From positions 569,211 to 633,210 of the forward strand of contig NW_004451010.1 in assembly GCF_000321225.1 (NCBI RefSeq): a stretch of DNA of 64,000 nt. The letters run 5' to 3'. This DNA is from Odobenus rosmarus divergens. Taxonomy: Eukaryota > Chordata > Mammalia > Carnivora > Odobenidae. Below the pieces are notes generated by a model, which was not told where the DNA came from, searched no databases, and was given only the letters and a program-made list of their open reading frames with translations. The stretch's first letter is position 1. Every line of letters begins with the position of its first letter. Positions 48,588 through 58,704 of this stretch are shown piece by piece. The translations under genes were made by a program, and so were the position numbers.

Positions 48588-48782
48588 GGGGCGCCTGGGT
48601 GGCTTAGTCATTAAGCGGCTGCCTTCGGGTCAGGTCATGATCCCAGGGTCCTGGGATCCAGTCCCACATCGGGCTCCCTGCTCGGCGGGAAGCCTGCTTC
48701 TCTCTCTCCCACTCCCCCTGCTTGTGTTCCCTCTCTCGCTGTGTCTCTCTCTCTGTCAAATAAATAAATAAAATCTTTTAAA
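48588..48782 (+). mobile_element. Carnivore tRNA-Lys SINE, young subtype
   Basis: Sense copy flanked by aaaaagtgagaaacatta (48570-48587) and aaaaagtgagaaatgtta (48783-48800). Confidence 0.95.
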
Positions 48783-49264
48783 AAAAAGTGAGAAATGTTA
48801 AATGAGTAAAAGAAATATCTCCAAAGAGATAAGGGAGAATATTAGTAATATGAAGCAAAAGGAAGCTGGAGAAACTGATTATGAAAAATATAGTGATTGA
48901 AATGAACTTAGTGGATGTGTTGGCTAAGATTGGATACCATCAAATAACAAATGAGCAAAGTAGAAATTAGTTAGGGAACACTCCTAAAAAGCATACAGAA
49001 CCCTGATAACAAAACATGACGACATTACAAGAAAAGAGAGCTATAGACAAACATCCTTCATAAACATATGAAATCTCCTAAAAAATATATTAGCTAATTG
49101 AATCCAGCTATATATAATATATATAATAAAAAAGTGAATAGTGAGGTTGCAATATACAGAATCAATATAAAAAAACCAATGCATTGTTATAGGCTAGTGA
49201 TGGAAAATCCAAAAATGAAATTAAATAATTTCTTTCAAAATCACATCAGAAAGAATAAAATACT

Positions 49265-49358
49265 GGCTAGCTCAGGCGGTAGAGCATGGGACTCTTGATC
49301 TTAGGGTCATGAGTTCAAACCCAACATTGGGTGTAGAGCTTACTTAATTAAAAAAAAA
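49265..49358 (+). mobile_element. Compact tRNA-Lys-derived SINE / tRNA-like retrocopy
   Basis: The body 'ctagctcaggcggtagagca' followed by 'gggactcttgatcttagggt' and 'catgagttcaaacccaacat' retains an A box (tagctcaggcgg), a CTT anticodon loop (actcttgat) and a B-box-like gagttcaaaccc, all like tRNA-Lys(CUU). It ends in A11. Flanked by perfect 14-bp repeats aagaataaaatact (49251-49264, 49359-49372). No CT-rich domain. The tRNA stems are eroded, so it is not a functional tRNA gene. Confidence 0.85.
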
Positions 49359-50199
49359 AAGAATAAAATACTTAGGAATACATTAAGCAAAAGACATGCA
49401 AAAACTTGTACACTGAAAACTACACAGCATTGTTAAGTGAAATTAAAGACAATCTAAATAACTGAGTGACATTCCATTTTCATAGATTGTAAGACACACT
49501 ATTGTTAAGATGCTAATTCCTTTCAAGTGATCTATATATTCTACCCTATCCCTGTCAAAATCCCAGCAAGCTCTTATGTAGAAATTGATAAACTGATCCT
49601 AATATCTATATGAACACGCAAAAGACCTAGAATAGCCAACACAATTTCTAAAAAAATTTTTAGTACAGTTGACACACGATGTTACATTAGATTCCGGTGT
49701 ACAACATAGTGATTCAACACCTCTATCTGTTATGCTATGATGACCAACACAATTTTGAAAAAGGACCAGACATGTAAATCAATGAAACAGTCCAGAAATA
49801 AACCCTTATATTTGTGATGACTTCATTTTTTACAAAATATCAAGGCAATTCAAGGGGGAAGGATGATCTTTTCAACAAATGGTTCTTGGATAAGAAGAGA
49901 TCCATAGGCAAAAAATAAATCATTAATTTACTCTATAAAAAACTCAACATGGATTACAGCTCTAAATGTAAGAGCTAAAACTATAAAACTTCTAGAATAT
50001 ATAGGAGATGATCTTTGGTACATTGGGCTAGCCAAAAACTTTTTAGTGTGACACAAAAAGCAGAATTCATTTGAAAAACTCATAAACTGGACTTCACTGA
50101 AATATCAAACTTGTGCTCTTTAAAAGACATAATTAGGAAAATTAAAAACAAGTCACATAGTGGGAGAATATATTTGCAAACCATACAAGGACTTGGTAT

Positions 50200-50820
50200 T
50201 AATTATCTATTGCTGTGTAGCAACTGCCCCGAAACTTAGCAGTTTAATACAACAAATATTTATTATGTCACCCAATTTTTTAATATGAGGAGCAACTGTT
50301 GGCCAGAGCTGCAGCCATGTCAAGACTTGACGAGGACTAGAGAATCTGCTTCCAAGCTCACTCCCATGGCTGTTGACAGGCTTCAGCTCCTCGCTGGTTG
50401 TTGCCCAGTGTATTAGTTTGCTAGGGCTGCTATAAGAAAATAGGTCAAATGTGTGGCTTGAATAACAGAAACTTATTTTCTAACAGTTCTGCAGGCCAGA
50501 ATTCCAAAATCAAGTGTTGGCAGGTTTGATTTCTTCTGAGGCCTCTCTCTTTGGCTTGCAGATGACCTCCTTCTTGCTATGTCTTCACGTGGTCTTTTCT
50601 CTGTGTGCACACATCCCTGATCTCTATTTGTGTCCAAATTTCCCCTTCTAGAAGTACACCAGACAGACTGAATTAGGGTCCACCTGAATGGCCTCATTTT
50701 AACTTAATCACCTTTTAAAGGCCCTATCTCCAAATACAGCCACATTTTGGGGTCCTAGGGATTAGGGTTTCAACATATGAATTCTGGAGGGACACAGTTC
50801 AGCCTTATAATAGAGAGTTC
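50200..50820 (+). mobile_element. Old LTR-like interspersed repeat(s)
   Basis: 50410-50815 ('tagtttgctagggctgctat' to 'gagggacacagttcagcctt') is the same family as 12108-12465. 50200-50300 ('attatctattgctgtgtagc') begins a second, related-looking repeat. They are nested in the L1 relic. Confidence 0.55.
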
Positions 50821-52184
50821 AGCTCCCTGCTACATGAGCCCTCCTGGTAGGGCAACTCAGAACATGGTAGCTTGCTTCCCTCAGAGTAAATGATCTGGGA
50901 GAGGAGTAAGAGAGCAATTGCCTGAAACAGAAACCACAGCCGTTTTTCAAACCTAATCTCAGGAGCAACACAATATACTTCTACTGTATGCTATCAGTAA
51001 CACAGGCCAATCCTGGATAATTTGGGAAAGTTTTATACATTGGCATGAATAGCAGGAGGTGGGAATCATTAAGGAACATCCTGATGGCTATCTACAAAAG
51101 ATTTTTATCCATAACATGTGAAGAACTACTACAATTTGGTAATGAAAAACAAATAATTTAAAAGCAGATTTGAATATGTCACTAATCCAGATAGAGAATT
51201 GGCCAGTAAGCACATGAAAAAATGCTCAGCATTATTAATCATTAAAGAAATGTAAATTAAATTCATAGTGAGATACCATTATCTATCCATAATCAAAAAG
51301 ACTGACAATTAATACCAACTGTTGGCAGGAATGTAGAAAAGCTGGAACCCTCATACACTGCCAGTGGGAATGTAAGATGGTATAGCTACTGTGGAACACA
51401 GTTTGGCTCTTTCTTAAAACTTAAACTTATGATATGGTCTAGAAATTCCACTCCTAGGTACCTACTCAAGAGAAATGAGAATATACACACAAAGACTTGT
51501 ATGAGAATGTAGAAGCAGAATTTTTCATAACACCAAACCTGGAAACAATCCAAATGCCCATCAACTAATGAATGAGCAAAACGTGATATATCCATACAAT
51601 GGAATATTATTCAGCAATAAAAAGGAATAAACAACTGAGACATGCTACAACGTGGATGAACCTCAAAAACTTTAAGCTTAATGAAAGAGGCCAGACTCAA
51701 AAGACCACCTATTATATTATTTCATATGAAATTTCCAGGAGGGGCAAATCTATAGGAATAGAAATTAGATCAATGGCTGCATGGGGCTGGGGAGGGGAAC
51801 AGGGATTGACTGCAGATGGGAACAAGGGTATTGGACGGGAGTAGACGGAAATGTTCTAAACCTGGATTTTGGTGATGGTTGCAAAACTGTATAAAATTTC
51901 AAGTTTAAATTATTGAATTGTATGTTTATTAGAGACATGTTTTATTTTATGTGAATTATACCTCAATGAAGCTATTAAAAAGATGCACACAATAAAACAA
52001 TTCTACCTATTTCACAAAGACATATGTTTATATATAAGGAATCATATTAAATGTATAAGAGTGAAGGGGAGGGTAATGATAGTGGAGATGTACAAATAGC
52101 AAAAATATTAAGGAAAGTGTTGTTGCACATGAGAAGAATGTGCCCATAACTAGGAAATGTGATTATCTCAACTTTGTCCTCCAG

Positions 52185-52430
52185 GGACCTTGAGAGCTTG
52201 TTCGGAGGTTCTAGCAGGGGAGCGCAGCTGCTTGTATATCCTTGACCGAAGAATGGTCCTCTCCTCTATCGGGGAAGGTCGTCCTCTTCCACCGAGCATG
52301 CAGCTTCGGGAGGGATGCACGTGGAGCGGTGAGGGAGGAGGGGGACACCCGCCTAGCCAACCAGATCAGCCGAATCAACCCTGGTGATCAATGGGGTGAC
52401 AGATGTCGCAGCCAGATCGCCCTCACATCC
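52185..52430 (-). pseudogene. 7SK RNA retropseudogene, 3'-truncated, no poly(A) tail
   Basis: The reverse complement starting at 52430 (ggatgtgagggcgatctggc) reads as 7SK small nuclear RNA from its first nucleotide to about nucleotide 246 of roughly 330, with scattered substitutions. 7SK normally scaffolds HEXIM and P-TEFb to control transcription elongation; this copy lacks the 3' hairpin and Pol III terminator and should be inactive. It is flanked by identical 15-bp direct repeats caactttgtcctcca at 52169-52183 and 52432-52446, the mark of target-primed insertion. There is no A-tract between the 3' end and the left repeat. Recognition is from memory of the 7SK sequence. Confidence 0.85.
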
Positions 52431-52534
52431 ACAACTTTGTCCTCCATGAACCGAAAGAGAAAACAATTAAGCAAGCTATCATCAGCAGGACTCTCAAAAT
52501 TACTGGTAGGATAAGGAAAACAATACTTATATTT

Positions 52535-52690
52535 GTAGAATGCTTTACTGTTTACAAAGCTCTTTCATATACATTGTCTTATTTAATTCTCAAAACAGAT
52601 CTGTGAAATACGTATAACTATCTCCATTTTACAGATAGATTGACTGAGACTCAGAGTGGTCACCTAGCTACTGGCAAAGGAGAGATTTTC
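52535..52690 (-). mobile_element. MIR-like SINE relic
   Basis: 'atctccattttacagataga' and 'actgagactcagagtggtca' are the reverse complement of the MIR core. Confidence 0.65.
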
Positions 52691-53454
52691 CCTACCTCCC
52701 CTACTTGGCTGATCCAATCAGATTCTTTTCCCCAAACATTTGGAATTAGACAATAGTGAGTCTCCATGATTATACAAGCACTGAGGATATATAAACCTTG
52801 GAGTTGTGGAATGGCAGTATTTTTTTAACAAGGTACATGGAGAAGAGAGACAACTTGCCTACAAAGAAAGTAGAATGAAGCCAACTCAGTGACAAAAGGC
52901 CATGTGGCTAGAGGCACACATTCATACCGCGGTAGCCACAGAGATGTGCTGCCCAGATCTTCTTCAAAGAAGGACTTGCTACCTGGCCACCAAGAGTGCA
53001 GTCCAGCTGTCAGCTCCAGCTGCAGAGAAGCCTCTGGCCCAAGATCATGCCGTTTCTGGGGCAGCCTGTGTCAGATGACCTAGTGGGGCCAGATATAAAG
53101 TATGAGGCATTTCTGCCTGAAATGGGACACTCTAAAGACAAATGCTTTCTCTGAGCTACCTGTCAGGTTGGCCAAGGCTGGTCTGACCTGCATCACAATT
53201 TAAATGCTTTCTCTGGCCGATCCTGCTTCCTCCCCTTTCTCTTCACAGGTATCGATCCCTAACAACTCCTATCAGTATCTGTTTCTGAATAGCCCAACCT
53301 GCAACACATCACAACACATACCCATACACAATAAAACTCAGACTTCCAGGCTTTCTGGTTCCTGGCTCTTGTGTGGACACAGTTGAAATTCCAACTCTTG
53401 GCCTTTATCTTAAGCTAGCTCAAGTGCAAACAAAGGGCTTTGACCAGAATGTTA
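52691..53454. other. Intergenic block, unassigned
   Basis: GC-richer stretch (52880-53390) with the look of an old LTR; no name can be given. Open frames here are under 65 residues. Confidence 0.4.
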
Positions 53455-53570
53455 ATTTTCTGTGTCAGTGCTGCCACTAAATAGCCATTTAATCTTGAAC
53501 AAATCACTTTATTTCTCTGGGTCTTTGTCTTCTTACCTGTCTATTGAAGGGTCAGGAAAGGCCCTTATAA
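53455..53570 (+). mobile_element. MIR-like SINE relic
   Basis: 'gtcagtgctgccactaaata' and 'cttgaacaaatcactttatt' follow the MIR core. Confidence 0.55.
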
Positions 53571-54924
53571 TCTTCATTCTATAGTCAAGCAGACGGTTGA
53601 CTACACAAAGAGCCTACTGAGCCACTGAAATGACTTAACCATCCCTAAGATACACTTTTTCATGGCATTTCAATCACAGCTAAGATGCTTTCCTAGAAAG
53701 CACTCCTAAGTTTCTGGCTGTTAAAATGAACTCAACTATGACTGACAAAGGGCCACTTCTCAAAGTGGTTAGGAGAGCTGCAGGATGCCTAGTGCAGAGG
53801 CAGGAGACAGAAATGATAAGCACAATCCTATTGTGAAGGAGCTGGGCTTGTCCCTGTAGTCCACCGAGGTGGAAAAGGGGGAGAAAGGAGTTTGAGGAAC
53901 TGGATAGGAATTCAGCGGCAGCTCCACATAACTTCTGCCTCCCTTGCTTTGTCCTTGTGCTATCGCCTTTCTTGCATACAGTGCTGTGCTCTATACTCCA
54001 ACAACCCAAAGGTCCCTCTTTCAGGACGACTCAAGCCTCCCTTTTCCTTCAAAACTACCATTCAACAATATCACCACAACTTCCAGTATCTCCATTACAA
54101 CTACCATCCCACAGTGTGGATTGTTTAACTTAGGTAAATGATGAGCTGTGATGCCATCAAGGAGCCTTACTGGTTTAACGATTTTTCCTCCAGTGACTGT
54201 TAAAAAAACACAGATTACAAGAACAAATGACAAAAGTTTTAAAATCTTAGAGTCTTTATGCTTCTGGTGTCTGATCTGTAGTTCCAGAACTTTTCCCTTT
54301 CTTAAATGGAAATCTGGATGGTTTTATTCTCTTGAGGATCAACACTCCCTCTTGTTGCTCCCATCTCACAAATCTTGTCTTTAGCAAAAACCACATGGAT
54401 TCTTTCTACCATTTAGCCCCTTTCCCCTGTGCAAGTATGTGCTCTGGCCTGAAAATCCAATCAGGTTTTCTTTGACTCCACGGGCAGCTAGCATCTCTAA
54501 GTATCTCCAAAAGAGACTATCCATATGATTCCTCTGGAAGCTTCTTTCTCACAACCCGTAAGACGATTGTACTAAACTCTCCCAATTTACTTCTGTGCTC
54601 CTTCCAGCACTACTTAATCCCTCACGCCCCAACTAGGTTTCAAATTTTCTCCCTCCCTCGCTCTGCTCACCCATTCAAAATTCCCATTCTTTGACCAACT
54701 TGCAAATGAGTGATAACAGTTAAATGCCCTGCATTGAGGAGATAATACAAAGCACCCTACAGCTGCTTTGAAGTCTCCTTTATACAGCAAGAAAAATATA
54801 TCTCCTGTGAAGTTTCCTTACACAGTGAGAAAAATACCTCACCTCAACAGACATGATGTGAAGATTAGGTGAAAGTGCCTAATGCCCCACATGTAATAAT
54901 AATAATTTTGAAAAGTAATTGAGA
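53571..54924. other. Intergenic sequence, nothing recognised
   Basis: About 1.35 kb without a confident repeat or gene. The 109-residue minus frame at 53680-54009 has no recognisable similarity. Confidence 0.5.
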
Positions 54925-55121
54925 GGGGCGCCTGGGTGGCTCAGTGGTTAAGCGTCTGCCTTTGGCTCAGGTCATGATCCCGGGGTCCTGGGATTGAGCC
55001 CCGCATCGGGCTCCTGCTTGTCGGGAAGCCTGCTTCTCCCTCTCCCACTCCCCCTGCTTGTGTTCCCTCTCTTGCTGTCGCTCTCTGTCAAATAAATAAA
55101 TAAAATCTTAAAAAAAAAAAA
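54925..55121 (+). mobile_element. Carnivore tRNA-Lys SINE, young subtype
   Basis: Sense copy from ggggcgcctgggtggctcag to a poly-A tail. Near-consensus. Lies about 1.2 kb upstream of the ZNHIT6 start codon. Target-site duplication not obvious. Confidence 0.93.
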
Positions 55122-55202
55122 TGGTTTTTGTTTTTTGCATTTTTGTATTATTTTTTAGATCTTCTATTCCTGGGTATTGAAATTTTGGCCCAGTCTTTAG
55201 GG

Positions 55203-55226
55203 ATACACACACACACACACACACAT
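55203..55226. repeat. (CA)n microsatellite
   Basis: About 11 uninterrupted CA units. Confidence 0.95.
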
Positions 55227-55239
55227 ATTCTTTTTTTTT

Positions 55240-55445
55240 CCTATTTATTTATTTTTCTTTGATGTTGTGTTCCATGAGTCATTGTTTGCGTATAACACCC
55301 AGTGCTCCATTCAATACCTGCCCTCTTTAATACCCATCACCAGGCTAACCCATCCCCCCCCCTCCCCCCCCTCTAGAACCCTGTTTGTTTCTCAGAGTCC
55401 ATAGTCTCTCATGGTTCGTCTCCCCCTCCAACTTCCCCCCCTTCA
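55240..55445 (-). mobile_element. LINE-1 3' UTR fragment
   Basis: Antisense: 'tgttgtgttccatgagtcat', 'taacacccagtgctccattc', 'ggctaacccatccccccccc'. 5'-truncated. Confidence 0.85.
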
Positions 55446-55469
55446 TTTTTGCCCTCCTATGATCTTTTT

Positions 55470-55640
55470 CTTTTTTTAACATATAATGTATTATTTGTTT
55501 CAGAGATACAGGTCTGTGATTCATCAGTCTTACACAATTCACAGCGCTCACCATAGCACATACCCTCCTCAATGTCTATCACCCAGCCACCCCATCCCTC
55601 CCACCCCCACCACTCCAGCAACGCTCAGTTTGTTTGAAAG
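55470..55640 (-). mobile_element. LINE-1 3' UTR fragment, second subtype
   Basis: 'acatataatgtattatttgt', 'acaattcacagcgctcacca' and 'gtctatcacccagccacccc' form an L1 3' UTR variant differing from the neighbouring copy. Confidence 0.75.
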
Positions 55641-55969
55641 AGAGAGTCCTATAGGATGCTGGGAATGGGAAACTGGCTGTTGTGGGCTCTTATTGACGGA
55701 ACTTAAGGAATAAAAGTTAATTCCTTCTTTCCTATCTGAAACCTCTCAGGATTCCCTGTGACAATAGCCACCATCTATTGAGTTTATTTCAGTAACTACT
55801 GGCTTATTTCCATGCATGATTCCATTTAATCTTCACAATAACAACACCATCGTCTCTAGTGCATAGGTGAAGAACGAAGCTTGCCAGCCGTGGCATCAAG
55901 TGTTTCTTCCATTTTCATACAAGATAATACAGACCAGGGTGGGTCTTAACCGTTCCAAAAGGGTCAGGG
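55641..55969. other. Distal upstream region of ZNHIT6
   Basis: Unassigned sequence between the last L1 fragment and the CpG-rich promoter. Possibly an L2/MIR scrap near 55770-55860. Confidence 0.45.
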
Positions 55970-56500
55970 ATTTGCCTCTCCCGGCTCCGCCCCGCACGTC
56001 CACTCTTTACCGAGGAGTGTGGCCAAGCACGGACTGGGGGCGGGAAAAGCGGCCGGAAGCTGCCTCCCCCGGGGCAGGGTTTGACGAAGCCACGCCCCAA
56101 AAGTGAGCTCACAAGGGCGTGGCCTCACGCCGATTCTCTCGTGTCTCTGGGCCCGGACTGCCGCAGAGCCGTAAAGGGCTCTACGAGTCGTGAAGCGGCG
56201 AGGCACGGAAGTGTTGCTTTACGACGATTTGGACGAAAGTGGCCGGTGTTTGCTCCTTGCGGCTTTCGGTCCCGCACGTGGGCAGCTGTCGGTGTTCCGA
56301 CCCAGAATTCGTTCCTTTTGGCGTGGACAAGCCACACTGAAGGACAGAGTGGCAGCGAAGGCCAGAGGTCGTGAGCTGATGGATACTGCTGTTGAAAATG
56401 AAGGGACATTGGGAGGAGGTCTGCAGAGTGGAGCTGAGGGGGCGCGGCTAAGGCTCGAGTCCGGTAGGGAGCGAGTCCGGGGCACAGCAGGGACGGACGC
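55970..56500 (+). promoter_or_regulatory. ZNHIT6: CpG-rich promoter region of ZNHIT6
   Basis: This is the only strongly GC- and CpG-rich stretch in the window, lying immediately upstream of and over the first ZNHIT6 exon. It contains GC-box-like ccacgcccc (about 56090) and gggcgtggcc (about 56114), and ETS-type cores ccggaagc (56053-56060) and cggaagtg (56206-56213). There is no TATA box. This pattern is typical of housekeeping ribosome-biogenesis genes. The start site is not visible; a pyrimidine-rich tctctcgtgtctctg at about 56135 is one candidate. The 5' UTR probably runs from there to 56378. Confidence 0.75.
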
Positions 56501-57040
56501 TGGCAGTGTAGAAGCGGGGAATGGACAGGCAGGAATGGAGAAGACAGAGGATAGAGAAGGAAGTGGACAAACGGCAGAGGAGATGCGAGTGGACCTAACG
56601 GTTGTGAAACAAGAAGTTATGGACTGGTCGGAAATGGAAGACGGGATGCTGGATGGCCGGTGGGTAAAGCAGGAGGTGAAGGATGGGCCTGAGGTGAAAG
56701 AGGAGAAACCAGGCACTTGGGAGGTGAAGCAGGAGATGGATAATAGTTTTGTGGTAAAAGAAGAGAAAGTGGATGGAGCAGAGGTAAAAGAAGAGAAAGT
56801 GAAGGTGAAGGAAGAGGTGATGGACTGGCTAGATGTGAAGGAAGAGAAGAAAGATAACTTGGAGATAAAAGAGGAGGTGTTTGTTGCTCAGAACATAAAA
56901 AAGGAGGAAATGATGGATGACGTTTGTGTAAAAGAAGAGAAGTATTTCCCAAAGGAAGAAGTGATGGATGATCCAAAGGTGAAAGAAGAGCCTCAGATAA
57001 ATCCACCAGTGGGTTTCAAACGGAAACTGGCCATGTCAAG
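56379..57040 (+). CDS. ZNHIT6: ZNHIT6 coding exon 1 (acidic psi-K-x-E region)
   Basis: The exon encodes residues 1-220 and two bases of Arg221. The start ATG at 56379 is the first in-frame ATG after the stop at 56172-56174. It gives [20 protein letters not shown], which matches the N terminus of human ZNHIT6 as I know it; context at -3 is C (weak) but +4 is G. Residues about 80-210 form a low-complexity, Glu/Lys-rich, probably disordered segment with about twelve V/I-K-x-E motifs (VKQE, VKEE, IKEE, IKKE), which match the SUMO acceptor consensus, and with the phrase EVMDW twice. It ends in KRKLAMSR, a small basic patch before the zinc finger. The donor is AAG|GTAGGA. The 129-residue open frame on the other strand is a shadow of the KEE repeats. 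Confidence 0.92.
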
Positions 57041-58214
57041 GTAGGACAGGGAGAAATTCATCGGGGAAATAAAGCTGTGGAGTCCTCTGTTGTCTGGATT
57101 GAAGGAAATCTAGCAGCCGGGTGTGGCATAATGAAAAAGAAATGCAAACTTGGGTCCTTGGAGCGTGCGTGTTGGTGGTGGAGGGAGGGGGTAATTGGGA
57201 AGGCAGGGTTTTGTCAAAGGACAACAAATTCAGTGAAAATATGTCAGGCTCTTAGTGGCCAGTGGACAATGGCCAAGTAAGGAAGTGAAAATTCTGGGGA
57301 CCAGAAAACCCTTGGACCAGATTCTGATTTGATCTAATATGCTCTTGACTCAGTATTCTTAAAAAAGAGGATAGACATAAGGAAAAGTCTAATAAAACTA
57401 ACAATGACAGCATGGATTAAGTTAAAATTAGACAAAAATGCATTTGAACTCACCCAGCTGTTTACTTTCTTTATGGATAGTATGCATATTTATTGCTTTA
57501 TGTTTAATTTCCTTATAGTGTATGATCATGTGACGGCATGGGATATAAGAGTGATCAGATTCTTGGGACTCTTACTGTCTAGAACACAGTGGGCCAAATA
57601 GAAATGACTGTAGTTTGGTTGTCATTATCCCAAGATCCTACAAGAGTAATTGGAGATAGATGATGGGTAATAGTATTTCAAGATTATTTTAATGCTAATT
57701 TTAAGTTGGATGTGGAGATGAGAAAAGATACAGCTGATACTCTGTAAATTTGACTTGGTCTCATATTCTTTTTGTGGTATGTTTGCTTTAAGGTATGTAA
57801 ATTCATGGATTGGACTTCTGGTTATAGGTGCACACACACACCCAATCTTTAGCAGACTGCCAGGAATTACAAGTTAAAATACTAATGAATAATCTCATTC
57901 TCTGATTGCAGTAGAAAAATAAGTCAAAGTGATTTTTTTTTTTTAATTTAATATATGTTTGCTTAGATTATGTAGTACTAACAACGTTGTAAATGTAGTT
58001 GTCATTTGGAGACGAAGACAGTTTCCTGGAGGAGAATGTTCTAAGGATGTTTGACAGCTATCAAGTATTTTATCAGAGTAACTTCCATGTACTTTATTCA
58101 CTGACTACATGTCTATAAATTGTGATGAGTAATTGACTCAGCATTAAAAATTTATAAATCAGTAAGTAGAATTAATATTTGATAACTTAGTAAGTTTCTT
58201 GTGGGCTTTTGTAG
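57041..58214 (+). other. ZNHIT6: ZNHIT6 intron 1
   Basis: 1174-bp intron, GTAGGA donor and TTTGTAG acceptor. No confident repeat; a short (CA)n lies at 57831-57841 and a poly-T at 57933-57944. Confidence 0.75.
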
Positions 58215-58280
58215 ATGTGAAACTTGTGGTACAGAAGAAGCAAAGTACAAATGTCCGCGTTGTATGCGATATTCCTGCAG
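58215..58280 (+). CDS. ZNHIT6: ZNHIT6 coding exon 2 (first half of HIT zinc finger)
   Basis: This 66-bp exon completes Arg221 and encodes [20 protein letters not shown] followed by Cys242 and part of Ser243. The ligands C222, C225, C234, C237 and C242 are the first five of the zf-HIT pattern, a two-zinc interleaved fold. The acceptor is tgggcttttgtag and the donor is CAG|GTATGT. The phase joins precisely with exons 1 and 3. Confidence 0.94.
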
Positions 58281-58367
58281 GTATGTATGTAATTTCCTAC
58301 CTTACCACCTCTGTCTGTACCTTTCTTACCTCAGAGTATAAAAGTACCACCTCATTTGTCTCTTCAG

Positions 58368-58474
58368 TTTGCCCTGTGTAAAGAAACACAAAGCAGAACT
58401 GACGTGTAATGGAGTTCGGGATAAGACTGCATATGTTTCCATACAACAGTTTACTGAAATGAATCTCCTAAGTG
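58368..58474 (+). CDS. ZNHIT6: ZNHIT6 coding exon 3 (second half of HIT zinc finger)
   Basis: This 107-bp exon encodes [20 protein letters not shown] through TEMNLLS. C246, H250 and C256 complete the eight-ligand HIT finger, so both zinc sites appear intact. The finger of BCD1-type proteins contacts the snoRNP assembly machinery rather than DNA. The acceptor is catttgtctcttcag and the donor is AGTG|GTAAGT. It lies between two very short introns of 87 and 82 bp. Confidence 0.94.
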
Positions 58475-58556
58475 GTAAGTCATCTTATGCATAGCAGATT
58501 GATGCTTCCTGGCCATTGGCATATGTCAGTTTATTTTTCTATTTTGAAATTTTTAG

Positions 58557-58642
58557 ATTATCGGTTTTTGGAAGATGTGGCAAGAACGGCAGACCACATT
58601 TCTAGAGATGCTTTCTTAAAAAGACCAATAAGCAATAAACAT
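58557..58642 (+). CDS. ZNHIT6: ZNHIT6 coding exon 4 (start of conserved C-terminal region)
   Basis: This 86-bp exon encodes [20 protein letters not shown] followed by LKRPISNKH and ends in phase 0 (CAT|GTAAGT). The sequence matches the stretch directly after the finger in human ZNHIT6. The last residue, His at the exon border, is Tyr in the human protein as I recall it. The acceptor is attttgaaatttttag. No next exon was found in 58643-64000, so intron 4 must be longer than 5.3 kb. Confidence 0.93.
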
Positions 58643-58704
58643 GTAAGTATTTCATCTCTTCCAGTTAGAATTCTTTTAATCAGTTAGATTCATTTTTTTC
58701 ACTA

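Larger units (their letters stand above)
49010..52010 (+). mobile_element. Old LINE-1 ORF2 and 3' end, interrupted
   Basis: Sense L1 text: 'gacattacaagaaaagagag' (49021), 'agtccagaaataaaccctta' (about 49790), 'ctggaaacaatccaaatgcc' (51540) and the 3' end by 52010. It is interrupted by the tRNA-Lys SINE (49265-49358) and an LTR-like block (about 50200-50990). Frames are broken; a readable piece is MEYYSAIKRNKQ at 51599. Confidence 0.75.

Noticed and set aside
49265..49358. Functional tRNA-Lys gene
   Set aside because: The stems are eroded, it has an A tail and target-site duplications, so it is a retrotransposed SINE-like copy.
52190..52514. Small protein-coding gene from short open frames at 52190-52514
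   Set aside because: The sequence is antisense 7SK RNA; the frames are incidental.
56190..56378. N-terminal extension of ZNHIT6 from 56190
   Set aside because: The codon there is GTG, not ATG; the known N terminus matches the ATG at 56379.
56617..57006. 129-residue minus-strand open frame rich in Ser, Pro and Leu opposite ZNHIT6 exon 1
   Set aside because: It is the mirror image of the GAA/GAG/AAG-rich KEE repeats, with no promoter, splice context or recognisable domain.
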